From contig DATEOC010000034.1 in assembly GCA_035274425.1 (NCBI GenBank), positions 31,093 through 95,092 of the forward strand: 64,000 bases of DNA, written 5' to 3'. Below are positions 18,003-25,917 of the stretch, piece by piece (position 1 is the stretch's first letter; the number at the start of each line of letters is the position of its first letter). The notes beneath the pieces were generated by a model. The model was not told the DNA's origin. It did not search any database and worked only from the letters and a program-made list of their open reading frames with translations. The position numbers and the translations under genes are program-made. The DNA comes from JADMIH01 sp035274425 (GTDB lineage Bacteria; Chloroflexota; Chloroflexia; QHBQ01; JADMIH01).

Positions 18003-18040
18003 AAGAGGAGGGTCGTCATATAGGCGGCCCTCTTTTCTTT
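18003..18040 (+). terminator. Rho-independent terminator after the pilin gene
   Basis: AAGAGG-AGGG pairs with CCCTCTT, followed by TTCTTT. Lies 107 bp after the pilin stop. Confidence 0.65.
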
Positions 18041-18044
18041 GTAC

Positions 18045-18180
18045 CGGACGACGGACGATGGACGACGGACGACGGACGACGGACGATAGAGTGATGCGTG
18101 ATGCGTGATGCGTGAGTGTATTATTACTTCTGCCTTCTGCTTTTGCCTTTTGCTTACTGCCGTCTGTCGTCCGTCGTCTA
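18045..18180. repeat. Composite nested heptamer array (four families)
   Basis: Outer arms are GGACGAC (18046-18088) and its complement GTCGTCC (18160-18180). Between them lie three GTGATGC units (18091-18117) and TTCTGCC/TTTGCCT units (18126-18155). It ends two bases into the moaA stop codon. Confidence 0.9.
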
Positions 18181-19191
18181 CCCCCCAATGTGCGACATCT
18201 CTACTTTCGGCAGGCGGGCGGTCTCCAGGGTGCGTATCTCTGAGTAGCGGTCAGCTCGGGAGCGCCAGACTTTGCGGAGGAAATCCGCTATCTCCTCGTC
18301 TGTCTTGCCTCCGCGCAAGAGGGCGCGGAAGTCATGCCCGAACCTCCCGAAGAGGCATGTATATAGCGACCCTTCGGGGGAGAGGCGTGCGCGGGTACAG
18401 TCGCCACAGAAGGGCTGCGTGACCGAGGAGATGACACCTATCTCTCCTTCGCCATCCCTGTACCTGTAGCGCGCTGCCACCTCTCCGCGATAGTTGGGGT
18501 CCACAGGCTCAAGGGGCATCTCGGCGTTGATCATGCTTACTATCTCGGCGGCGCTCACGACATCGCCCATGCGCCAGCCGTTGGTGCTGCCCACGTCCAT
18601 ATACTCGATGAAGCGCAAGATGTCCACCCTGCTTTTGAAGTAGCGGGCCATATCTACCACCGAATGGTCGTTCACGCCCCGTTTCACCACCATGTTGATC
18701 TTAATTGGGGAGAGACCGGCTGAGCGCGCTGCCTCTATACCCTCAAGCACGCGCTCTACGGGGAAGTCAACGTCGTTCATCGCCATAAAGATGGCATTGT
18801 CCAGCGAGTCGAGGCTGACGGTTATGCGCCGCAGTCCGGCGTCCTTGAGGGCCTGGGCCTTCCTGGCGAGGAGGGAACCGTTGGTGGTCAAGGTGAGGTC
18901 TTTGAGGCCGTCGAGCCGCGCCAGCATCTCGATGAGACGTTCCAGGTCGCGGCGCACCAACGGCTCGCCGCCCGTGATACGTATCTTCTCCACGCCATGC
19001 GCGATAAAGATGCGCGTCAGCCGCGTAATCTCCTCGAACGTCAGCAGGTCCGTGGAGGGGAGGAATTGAAAGTCGCGCCCGAAGACCTCCTTCGGCATGC
19101 AATAGGTGCAGCGAAAATTGCACCGGTCCGTGACGGAGATGCGGAGGTCGCGCAGGGGGCGGTTTAGCTTGTCGGTGATAGTGAGAGACAT
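18178..19191 (-). CDS. moaA: GTP 3',8-cyclase MoaA (molybdenum cofactor biosynthesis)
   Basis: 337 residues. A radical SAM enzyme that converts GTP to the cyclic intermediate in the first step of molybdopterin synthesis. The N-terminal 4Fe-4S site is CNFRCTYC. The C-terminal second cluster is FCGDCTRARLS with a further Cys in YTCLFG. It ends in SHIGG, as the family does with a catalytic Gly-Gly tail. A TATAAT box at 19200-19205 lies just upstream. That rules out the TTG at 19200 as a start and leaves GTG 19194 or ATG 19191, both near leaderless. moaE and moaD lie 1.1 kb upstream on the same strand. Confidence 0.93.
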   Translation of the reverse strand: MSLTITDKLNRPLRDLRISVTDRCNFRCTYCMPKEVFGRDFQFLPSTDLLTFEEITRLTRIFIAHGVEKIRITGGEPLVRRDLERLIEMLARLDGLKDLTLTTNGSLLARKAQALKDAGLRRITVSLDSLDNAIFMAMNDVDFPVERVLEGIEAARSAGLSPIKINMVVKRGVNDHSVVDMARYFKSRVDILRFIEYMDVGSTNGWRMGDVVSAAEIVSMINAEMPLEPVDPNYRGEVAARYRYRDGEGEIGVISSVTQPFCGDCTRARLSPEGSLYTCLFGRFGHDFRALLRGGKTDEEIADFLRKVWRSRADRYSEIRTLETARLPKVEMSHIGG

Positions 19192-19225
19192 CACTATCAA
19201 TTATAAAGGAAAAAGGATAAAGTGC

Positions 19226-19231
19226 TATAAT
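19226..19231 (+). promoter_or_regulatory. -10 box upstream of the gene at 19282
   Basis: TATAAT at 19226-19231, about 25 bp from the oppositely oriented moaA -10 at 19200-19205. The -35 is weak. The two form a compact divergent promoter region. Confidence 0.45.
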
Positions 19232-19281
19232 ACAGCTAGAAGTACTGCTGGAAGTTAGAAGCAATCGCACCAGGAGAAAGG

Positions 19282-19875
19282 ATGGGCATTCAAAGTGTGC
19301 TTGCACAGGCAACGGTTACTGTCATGGCGGTTTCACAGCCGCAGGTTGCTCAAGCTACTGGCAACTTCGACTTAGGGGCTTTAGTTTCATGGGTAGCTAA
19401 CGTACTTGGCATCCTGGCTGCTATCGGTTCATTCATAGCCTGGCGGCGTACCCGTAAAACTGCCAAAGAGGTCCAGGCACAGGCCCGAAAAGTACGTGAA
19501 ACCTTCCATAGCATCGATATACTGACGATAGCCACCGAGGCTAAGAATCTCCTAGCTAATATCCAGCGTATGCATCTACAACGAAGGGGCGCAGATAAGC
19601 ACACTCTTTTGAATGACTACGCTACCCTGAGAATAAAGCTGATAGAAATTCGCCGTGCAGATCCTAAAGGATCTAATGCCCGGAAGACCCAAATTACAGA
19701 AGCACTTGCAGAATTTACCTCAATATGGGATATAATAGCGGCTGCTACTCCCAATGCCAACGATATACTAGAAGACGTGAACTTTGTACCTTATAATAGA
19801 ATCATTGACCGGCTTATTGAAACACTGACTGAGATTGTAGTAGAAACACGTCAGCAAATGGGAGAACAAACGTAG
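19282..19875 (+). CDS. Single-TM protein with helical cytoplasmic domain, unknown function
   Basis: 197 residues. An N-terminal extracytoplasmic stretch is followed by one TM segment (about 33-52: WVANVLGILAAIGSFIAW) ending in WRRTRK, so the C-terminal 145 residues should be cytoplasmic and mostly helical. SD AGGAG precedes ATG 19282. It lies two bases before the next gene, so the two are probably co-translated. Not recognised. Confidence 0.65.
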   Translation: MGIQSVLAQATVTVMAVSQPQVAQATGNFDLGALVSWVANVLGILAAIGSFIAWRRTRKTAKEVQAQARKVRETFHSIDILTIATEAKNLLANIQRMHLQRRGADKHTLLNDYATLRIKLIEIRRADPKGSNARKTQITEALAEFTSIWDIIAAATPNANDILEDVNFVPYNRIIDRLIETLTEIVVETRQQMGEQT

Positions 19876-19877
19876 CT

Positions 19878-20291
19878 ATGGACAACACTGAGAAGAATCT
19901 GACCCTTATTGAGGAGCTAATCCAGCACACGAAGAATGGTAGTCTAGCTTGGAAGAAAGCCGCTGACGGTAAGAGTTATATGGCATCACTTCCAGATTAT
20001 GCCATACGGATCTCCTATACGCCGCTTTTCGAGTACCGCTTACGAATCTTCGACAACTCAGGCAATGTTCGTCGCGAAATCGGCACCATATACGACTTGG
20101 TAGAAACCGTAGCCCAGGCAGCAGGGGTGACTACGGGATATTCTGAGATCAGTCAAATCTATGCGAAACCTCTAAGAATCTTATACGAGCTAGTTGCGGG
20201 TCCAATTGAAAGAATTGCTGGCGACCAGTTTGTAGATGGGTTACTCTCCCAATTGCAGCAGTTGAAGGGGGAGGGTGCAAGGGGTGCGTAG
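19878..20291 (+). CDS. Small soluble protein, unknown function
   Basis: 137 residues, cytoplasmic. The N terminus (LIEELIQHTKNGSLAWKKA) and YRLRIFDNSGNVRREIGTIYDL suggest a small beta-sheet domain followed by helices. It begins two bases after the stop of the single-TM protein, so the pair probably works together. The pair interrupts the moa genes on the opposite strand. Not recognised. Confidence 0.6.
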   Translation: MDNTEKNLTLIEELIQHTKNGSLAWKKAADGKSYMASLPDYAIRISYTPLFEYRLRIFDNSGNVRREIGTIYDLVETVAQAAGVTTGYSEISQIYAKPLRILYELVAGPIERIAGDQFVDGLLSQLQQLKGEGARGA

Positions 20292-20340
20292 GCGACTAAT
20301 GAGATAGGTGCCATAAACTAATACCCCAGTTCCCATTCTT

Positions 20341-20817
20341 TTACCCCGCTCCCTGCCCAACCCACTCGGTACCGTCTTCATAGTACTCTTTCTTCCAGAC
20401 CGGCACACGCTCCTTGAGGAGGTCGAGCGCTTCGCTGCACGCCTCGAACGCTTCTCGGCGGTGGGAAGATGATGCGGCGATGACTACACTTATCTCGCCC
20501 ACGGCCAGCTTCCCGACGCGGTGACGCATCGCTATGCCGTGCAGATCCCACTTCTCCGCCATCTCTATCCCAATACGCTCCATCTCTGCTTCGGCCATGT
20601 CGCTGTAAGCCTCGTATTCGAGCGCAATCACGTCGCGGCCCTCATTGTTGTCGCGCACCGTCCCGACGAACGTCACAACCGCACCATCCCCACTCGTAAG
20701 CACGGTCTGCACGAGGCTGTCTACCGAAAGCGGCTCCGATGTGACCTCGAATAGGAAGTTTTGAGTTTTGACCCTTCCCTTTGGTCGAGGGCGTGGTTTT
20801 GAGTTTTGAGTTGGCAT
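20341..20817 (-). CDS. moaE: Molybdopterin synthase catalytic subunit MoaE
   Basis: 158 residues. Transfers sulfur from MoaD thiocarboxylate to precursor Z, forming molybdopterin. Family motifs: FVGTVRDNNEGRDV, LEYEAYSDMAEAEM, MRHRVGKLAVGE, ASSSHRREAFEAC and the catalytic Lys region VWKKEYYEDG. The first 20 residues (TQNSKPRPRPKGRVKTQNF) are an extra N terminus encoded largely by TTTTGAG-type heptamer DNA. moaD ends five bases upstream, so the two subunits are co-transcribed. Confidence 0.95.
   Translation of the reverse strand: MPTQNSKPRPRPKGRVKTQNFLFEVTSEPLSVDSLVQTVLTSGDGAVVTFVGTVRDNNEGRDVIALEYEAYSDMAEAEMERIGIEMAEKWDLHGIAMRHRVGKLAVGEISVVIAASSSHRREAFEACSEALDLLKERVPVWKKEYYEDGTEWVGQGAG
20760..20812. 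repeat. Heptamer units in the moaE 5' end, TTTTGAG family
   Basis: TTTTGAG units at 20760-20772 and 20796-20812, both in the same orientation, encode part of the MoaE N-terminal extension. Confidence 0.7.
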
Positions 20818-20822
20818 CTAGC

Positions 20823-21068
20823 TTATCCGCCGCTTACAGGGGGGAGGAATGCAACAACGTCGCCTTCCTTGAGCGTATCGTCGGCGCGAGTGTAGCGGCC
20901 ATTGAGTGCGAAACCGGCACTCTGGCTGAGGGGGATCAGGCGTGGATACGCTTCCACCAGCGCCTCCCATAGCTGCCCCACAGTAGTGCCCGGCTCAACC
21001 TCAACGAGGCTCTGAGGCATACCCGTATACTCCCGGAACGACGCAAACATCTTGACTGTTATCTTCAT
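20823..21068 (-). CDS. moaD: Molybdopterin synthase sulfur-carrier subunit MoaD
   Basis: 81-residue ubiquitin-fold protein ending in PPVSGG, the Gly-Gly tail that is adenylated and thiocarboxylated to donate sulfur to MoaE. N terminus ITVKMFASFREYTG is typical. It is followed after five bases by moaE. Confidence 0.95.
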   Translation of the reverse strand: MKITVKMFASFREYTGMPQSLVEVEPGTTVGQLWEALVEAYPRLIPLSQSAGFALNGRYTRADDTLKEGDVVAFLPPVSGG

Positions 21069-21088
21069 GGGTCCGTATTGATTATTAT

Positions 21089-21138
21089 GAGTCTATCGTC
21101 TATCGTCTATCGTCTACTGTCGTCCGTCGTCTACCGTA
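21089..21138. repeat. Heptamer array, TATCGTC/GTCGTCC family
   Basis: Three TATCGTC units run into GTCGTCC-type units and overlap the last codons of the kelch/SLH gene. One arm only. Confidence 0.8.
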
Positions 21139-24100
21139 CCGGCGTCTCGCAGTTGGGGAAGAACGCGCCGGAGACTATCTTCGACACTTGCCCCCTGGTG
21201 GCGTTATTGTTGGGGCGGAAGTATGGGCGGTTGTCGGGTGGGACGCATGGCTCGCCAGGCATGGTGCCACATGGATAGCCACCCATGACGCCCGCCGATG
21301 CGAGACGCTCTATCCACAGGTAGAAGGTGCTGGACGACAGCACATCCTCGAACGTTTGCTGCAAGGGCGTGCCTCCGAACCCGGCAGCATTCGAGACGAT
21401 CTTCGCTATCTGCCCTCTCGTAGCGTTGCTGTCTGGGCGGAAGTATGGTCGGTTGTCGGGCGCGATACATGGCTCCTGTGGTATTGTTCCACAGGGATAG
21501 CCAGACATTACGCCACGGCTCGTCAGGCGACCTATCCACACGTAGAAGGTGTTATCGGTGGGCACATCCTCGTATACCTGCCCCGGAGGCGTATCGGCGA
21601 AGCCCGCGGCGTTCGACACGATCTTGGCGAGTTGGCCCCGCGTGATATCATCGTTGGGGTGGAAAGTACCGTCTGAGTAGCCTGATACGATACCTCTGCA
21701 CGCTAGGCACCTCACGTACGGATAAAATGTGCTTCCCTCCGGCACATCGCTGAAAGAGAGGGTGCAAGCTGTAGGGATGGGTGTGGCGGTAGGGATGGTG
21801 GTCGCCGTCGGGATCAAGGTAGGCGTCGGCGTGGGGAGGACGAGGCCGCCACCGCAGCTGACCGCCTCGGTGGTGCTGTCGTAGCTGCCGAGCCAGCCGC
21901 CGAAGGCCACCAGGGAATATGTGCTGGTGCTATATGCCGCTGCAAGCGAGCGCCTGCCCAGGACCAGCGGAGAGATCGGCTCCCAGCTATCAATAGACGG
22001 GTCATAACGCTCCGCGCTATTCGTATAGACGCTCCAACCTCCACCCAATGCGTACAGGTAACCTCCGCACCCCACTTCTGAGCTATCCACACCAATGACG
22101 GCAGGCCCGCCCCGGCCCAAGATCATCGGCTGGCGGGACGACCAGCTATCGGTCGCGGGGTCATACGCCTCCAGCGTGGCGAGGTCTGCGAGGTCAACGT
22201 CCACGCCACCGACGGCGTAAATCTTGTCGTTTAGCGCAGCCGCGCCCAGGTAAAGGCGCTCCGTAGGCATGGGTGACTTCAGCTCCCACCGGCTGCCTGC
22301 GGGCCTCGACGGATCGTACTCGTACAGAGTGTCTGTGGGCACGAGGCTGTCGTCGCTCCCGCCCATCACATAGAGCTTACCGTCTAAGGAGGCTACCCCC
22401 GCGCCGAGCCTGGGCACAGGCAGAGGATCGGTAGCAACTACCTCCACGCGGTCTTCGAGCGGGTAATAGACCTGCAACAGCGATTGCGCCCGGCCTGCCG
22501 AGCTGCTGTAACCTCCCGGCACGTATATAGCGTCCCCAATCACCGCCGCGCCCACGTTGCTCACACCTACAGCGAGATTGGCACGCGACGTCCAGGAGTC
22601 GGCTATGGGGTCATACTCGAGGATAGGCATATTGGTATTGCCGTTGTTGTATTCACCGCCGAGTGCATAAATACGCCCGTTCGCTCGGAAGGAGACGGCA
22701 GCTCCACGGCTGCGCGGAGTGGGCAGGAGTGATTTTCGCGCCCATGCGCCGGCGTAGGTAGTGAAGCGGGTGATGCCAAAGTAGAAGCCCGGCTCAGGCT
22801 CCTGGCCCTCAGCCGTAAGTGTCATCTCATCGCGATCTCCCAGCGCGCTCCCCGCAGGCACGTAAACAGTGACCGTGATAAGCGCCGCATCATCGGGCGC
22901 GAGCACCTCTGTGTGGGTAGGCGTGACAGTCGTGGGCCAATCATTGTCTGCCATCTGCAAGATAAAGCTGTTATCCTGTCCGGTGCTGTTGTACAGCAGG
23001 GTCGTGTAGGTAACGGGAGTGCCGTAATCACCCGATCCCACGTCTTCTGTCGGGAAGAAATCGACGCCGAAGCTGCTGACGCTGCTGGTCAATACGGCGG
23101 TCGCGGTGAACTGTCCAGGGGTGGTCAGCACGGAGCTAACGGTAATGGTCGCCACATCCATGTCGCCCAGTGTCGCGTCCGGCGGTATCTGCACGCTCAC
23201 GGAGATAGGCACCGTTGCGCCCCTGGGCACGCTCCCGGTATCCTCAGGCTCGACAGTGGTGGTCCAGACATTGCCGCTCGGCGTGATAGTGAACGAGTTG
23301 GTGATGCCTGTCTGGTTACGGAGGGTATGGTAATAAACGAGAGTAGTGGCGGGTGCGCCCCCTTTCTCTGCCTCGGTTGGGCTGAAGATAACTGCGTCCT
23401 GTGTCCTAAAGCGTATCGCCCGTGAGGGCACAATCGCCTCTTCGTAACACGAATAGGAGAGACCAATGAAGCCGGAGGGATTCTGTATGCCTATGACACC
23501 TTCCCGGCCATCTACGTCCGCGTCGGTAAGGTACCTGTAGCGAAAGTAGATTTCGCCGTCCTCTTGCAGAATCAGGGCAAAGGTAGCGAGAGCGTCGGGG
23601 TTAGAGTAGTCCGCAACCTCACGCCACTCGACTATATAGCTGCGGTTGGGCACCACGCCGACGACATTCGTATAGACCCCACCCGGCTCAGTATCGTCCG
23701 GCACTATGAAGTCCTGATAGAGAGGCGCGAGCAGAGCCTTCGGCATGAACTGGTTGGCCGATGGGAGGCAGGCATTGCTCGCGCCGGGGTACCAGTCATT
23801 GGGTGGCCCGAAATGCGCGTTGCCGTTGGTGGCAATGTGCATCGCGCCGTAATTGACGCCGTAGAAGGTGAACGAGAAAGGAAGGGTGGTGGTGATTACC
23901 CCGTCATCGAGAGGGTCAAAATAACCTCGAGGTGAGACCCAGGCATCGTCCCCCACTCGGTTGACGCCCGGCTGCCAGTTGCCATCGGTGACGGGTAGCG
24001 GGCCTCCCACTTCACGGTCGTCCGCGAAGAAGTAGCCAAATTCGTCAGGCCCGCCCGCCCGGTCGGGGATTTGTGCCGAAGGCCATTTCGGATTTCGGAT

Positions 24101-24307
24101 TTCGGATTTGCCTGACGGGGAGTCTGTGACGCTGGAACTGGGACTCGGCTTTTCGGATTTATGCAATCCGAAATCCGAAATCCGAAATCCGAAATCATCT
24201 GCGGTTGCGGAGAAGGGGATGGCAAGAGCGAGCGCAGCTATGCAACATGCAAGCAGGGTAAAGAAGAGTATGGCGGGAGCGCGACCTGGCCGGCGATTAT
24301 GTGGCAT
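21131..24307 (-). CDS. Secreted kelch-repeat surface protein with three SLH domains
   Basis: 1,058 residues from ATG 24307 with SD AAGGAG ten bases upstream; an upstream in-frame ATG at 24358 overlaps that SD and is less likely. Signal peptide (about 12-36), then a repeat-encoded junction, then a beta-rich domain. Two CARDB-like segments follow, then six kelch motifs (IYALGGEYNN, LYVMGGSDD, IYAVGGVDV, LYALGGGWS and others) forming a beta-propeller. A TPTPT linker leads to three SLH domains with Cys signatures (CLACRG, GYPCG, EPC) that would bind secondary cell-wall polymer. The architecture parallels the SLH protein at 35320. Likely a cell-surface protein. Confidence 0.85.
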   Translation of the reverse strand: MPHNRRPGRAPAILFFTLLACCIAALALAIPFSATADDFGFRISDFGLHKSEKPSPSSSVTDSPSGKSEIRNPKWPSAQIPDRAGGPDEFGYFFADDREVGGPLPVTDGNWQPGVNRVGDDAWVSPRGYFDPLDDGVITTTLPFSFTFYGVNYGAMHIATNGNAHFGPPNDWYPGASNACLPSANQFMPKALLAPLYQDFIVPDDTEPGGVYTNVVGVVPNRSYIVEWREVADYSNPDALATFALILQEDGEIYFRYRYLTDADVDGREGVIGIQNPSGFIGLSYSCYEEAIVPSRAIRFRTQDAVIFSPTEAEKGGAPATTLVYYHTLRNQTGITNSFTITPSGNVWTTTVEPEDTGSVPRGATVPISVSVQIPPDATLGDMDVATITVSSVLTTPGQFTATAVLTSSVSSFGVDFFPTEDVGSGDYGTPVTYTTLLYNSTGQDNSFILQMADNDWPTTVTPTHTEVLAPDDAALITVTVYVPAGSALGDRDEMTLTAEGQEPEPGFYFGITRFTTYAGAWARKSLLPTPRSRGAAVSFRANGRIYALGGEYNNGNTNMPILEYDPIADSWTSRANLAVGVSNVGAAVIGDAIYVPGGYSSSAGRAQSLLQVYYPLEDRVEVVATDPLPVPRLGAGVASLDGKLYVMGGSDDSLVPTDTLYEYDPSRPAGSRWELKSPMPTERLYLGAAALNDKIYAVGGVDVDLADLATLEAYDPATDSWSSRQPMILGRGGPAVIGVDSSEVGCGGYLYALGGGWSVYTNSAERYDPSIDSWEPISPLVLGRRSLAAAYSTSTYSLVAFGGWLGSYDSTTEAVSCGGGLVLPTPTPTLIPTATTIPTATPIPTACTLSFSDVPEGSTFYPYVRCLACRGIVSGYSDGTFHPNDDITRGQLAKIVSNAAGFADTPPGQVYEDVPTDNTFYVWIGRLTSRGVMSGYPCGTIPQEPCIAPDNRPYFRPDSNATRGQIAKIVSNAAGFGGTPLQQTFEDVLSSSTFYLWIERLASAGVMGGYPCGTMPGEPCVPPDNRPYFRPNNNATRGQVSKIVSGAFFPNCETPVR
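24085..24197. repeat. Heptamer hairpin inside a coding region, TTCGGAT family
   Basis: TTCGGAT units at 24085-24109 and complementary ATCCGAA units at 24164-24197 (with one more TTCGGAT at 24151-24157) lie in frame in the SLH gene, immediately after the signal peptide. They encode FGFRISD and SEIRNPK. Confidence 0.9.
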
Positions 24308-24370
24308 AAGAGCTGGACTCCTTGACCGCAGATGGTAAGATGGAACCTGAGGGCACAAGACCTCGCCCTA

Positions 24371-24399
24371 ATTGTCCCAATTGGCAAAAGCTTTGTCAA
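24371..24399 (-). promoter_or_regulatory. Sigma-70-type promoter for the kelch/SLH gene
   Basis: On the minus strand TTGACA (24399-24394), a 17-bp spacer, GACAAT (24376-24371). Gives a leader of about 57 nt. Confidence 0.65.
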
Positions 24400-24404
24400 C
24401 TGTG

Positions 24405-24489
24405 AGGGGTCGGGGGTCAGGGGTCAGGGGTCGGGGGTCGGTAGCTTATGACCCGTTATTACTCCCTACTCCCTGACCCCCGACCCCTG
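24405..24489. repeat. Heptamer hairpin, GGGGTCG/GGGGTCA family
   Basis: Left arm GGGGTCG/GGGGTCA units, right arm TGACCCC/CGACCCC units, loop around GTAGCTTATGACCCG. It lies between the divergent SLH and MFS genes. Confidence 0.9.
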
Positions 24490-24498
24490 GTAGCGAAT

Positions 24499-25782
24499 AT
24501 GGCAGCAACCGATATAATAACGCCTGTTACTCAGGTCCCCACATTGATCCAGCGTAATACTCTACGGCTGGCGGCAGCGCAATGCGTGGGGTGGGTTATG
24601 ACGCAGACGCTCGCCACGCTGGGGGGCATCATCGCCAGTGACATGACGAGCGACCGCCGCTGGGCAGGGATACCCGTGACCCTATCTATCCTGGCGTCGG
24701 CGCTAACGGGACCTTACGCGGGGCGCATGATGGACCGGGTAGGGCGCAAGCCGGTGCTGCTTGCCGGACAGGTCGCGCTGGGGTTGGGTAGCCTGCTCGT
24801 GGCAGCCTCCATAGGATATGGCATCTTTCCAGGCTACCTGGCAGGGATCGCGATACTGGGAGTGGGCGCAGGCGCTACGGCACTTTCGAGGTCGGCTGCG
24901 GCTGACATGTACCCACCGTCGCGGCGTGCACAGGGTATCAGCATGGTGGCGATGGGGGGCGCGGTGGGGGCTATCCTCGGCCCCTTCCTCCTGGCAGCTA
25001 TCGTCTCATGGTCCAAAGGAGCGGGAGCAGACCCTAACGTCACGGCGTGGCTGGTGATACCCATCCTCGCCATAATAGCCTTCTTCGCTCTGCTCACTAT
25101 CCGCCCCGATCCGCGTGACATCGCTGCGAATCTCGCTGACTACTATCCTTCGGAAGGAGCTTTGGGGACGAAGGACGAAGGACGAAAGACGAATTCGGTG
25201 CGGGCGCTCTCGGCTATCCTCAAACAATACCCGGTCATTGTGGCTATTGCAGCTACCGCGCTCGTGCAGGCGGGCATGGTGATGCTTATGGTGACGGTTG
25301 CCCTCAGCATGAAGGATCACGGGCATGGTGACGACGTGTTCGAGGTGATGTCGGTGCATTTTTTCGGGATGCTCGGCCTCGCCTTGCTGATTGGGCGCGT
25401 GGCGGACCGGCTGGGGAGGCGTCCCGTGATTATCATGGGCGCGCTCATATTCATAGCGGGTGCGGTCTCAGCGCCGATGTTCGAAAATCCCCTCTACAAC
25501 GGTGCAAGCCTATTCCTGGTAGGGCTGGGGTGGAGCCTGTGCTACGTGGCGGGAAACGCGATACTGGCCGATATGGCAGGCCCGATGGAGAGAGGGCGCA
25601 CCCTGGGCGCTAACGACCTCCTGGTGGGCCTCACGGGAGCTACCGCCTCATTGGTAGGCGGCCTGCTCATCAGTGGAGCGGGCTTCCTCACTGTAGGCGC
25701 GGTGGGGTTGGCGCTCGGACTCGTGCCGCTATTGCTTGCCCTGCGCCTGCGCGAGCCGCAGCCTGGGCAGTATGAGTTCTAA
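24499..25782 (+). CDS. Major facilitator superfamily transporter
   Basis: 427 residues, twelve TM helices. The MFS loop motif between TM2 and TM3 is GRMMDRVGRKPV (G-x-x-x-D-R-x-G-R-R/K type), repeated in the second half as GRVADRLGRRPV. Substrate unknown; the drug/multidrug efflux subfamily is plausible. ATG 24499 is preferred over ATG 24448, since the earlier stretch is encoded by GGGGTCG heptamer DNA. Residues about 210-220 (KDEGRKT) in the central cytoplasmic loop between TM6 and TM7 are encoded by another heptamer block. Confidence 0.85.
   Translation: MAATDIITPVTQVPTLIQRNTLRLAAAQCVGWVMTQTLATLGGIIASDMTSDRRWAGIPVTLSILASALTGPYAGRMMDRVGRKPVLLAGQVALGLGSLLVAASIGYGIFPGYLAGIAILGVGAGATALSRSAAADMYPPSRRAQGISMVAMGGAVGAILGPFLLAAIVSWSKGAGADPNVTAWLVIPILAIIAFFALLTIRPDPRDIAANLADYYPSEGALGTKDEGRKTNSVRALSAILKQYPVIVAIAATALVQAGMVMLMVTVALSMKDHGHGDDVFEVMSVHFFGMLGLALLIGRVADRLGRRPVIIMGALIFIAGAVSAPMFENPLYNGASLFLVGLGWSLCYVAGNAILADMAGPMERGRTLGANDLLVGLTGATASLVGGLLISGAGFLTVGAVGLALGLVPLLLALRLREPQPGQYEF
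25166..25193. repeat. Heptamer array inside a coding region, GGACGAA family
   Basis: Three to four GGACGAA/AGACGAA units in frame in the MFS central loop. No complementary arm. Confidence 0.8.
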
Positions 25783-25800
25783 TTAAAGCCCCACCGCCAA

Positions 25801-25822
25801 CCCCTCCTCAAATAGGGAGGGG
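25801..25822. terminator. Short GC hairpin after the MFS gene
   Basis: CCCCTCC and GGGAGGGG pair across a loop of about seven bases, just upstream of the long palindrome. It may be part of the same terminator region. Confidence 0.4.
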
Positions 25823-25824
25823 AA

Positions 25825-25885
25825 TATGAAAAAGGAAAAAATAAAGGTTCGGCTGCGCCGAACCTTTATTTTTTCCTTTTTCATA
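25825..25885. terminator. Perfect 29-bp palindromic bidirectional terminator
   Basis: Arms 25825-25853 and 25857-25885 are exactly complementary around a TGC loop. The GC core is GGTTCGGC/GCCGAACC, and A-rich/T-rich tracts on both sides give U-runs in either direction. It separates the converging MFS (plus) and beta-helix (minus) genes. Confidence 0.9.
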
Positions 25886-25917
25886 GAGTTGTTAGTACGT
25901 CAGCACGCTCATGAAAA

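Noticed and set aside
18045..18180. CRISPR-like array
   Set aside because: Tandem 7-mers have no unique spacers and the repeat is far too short; no cas genes are in the window.
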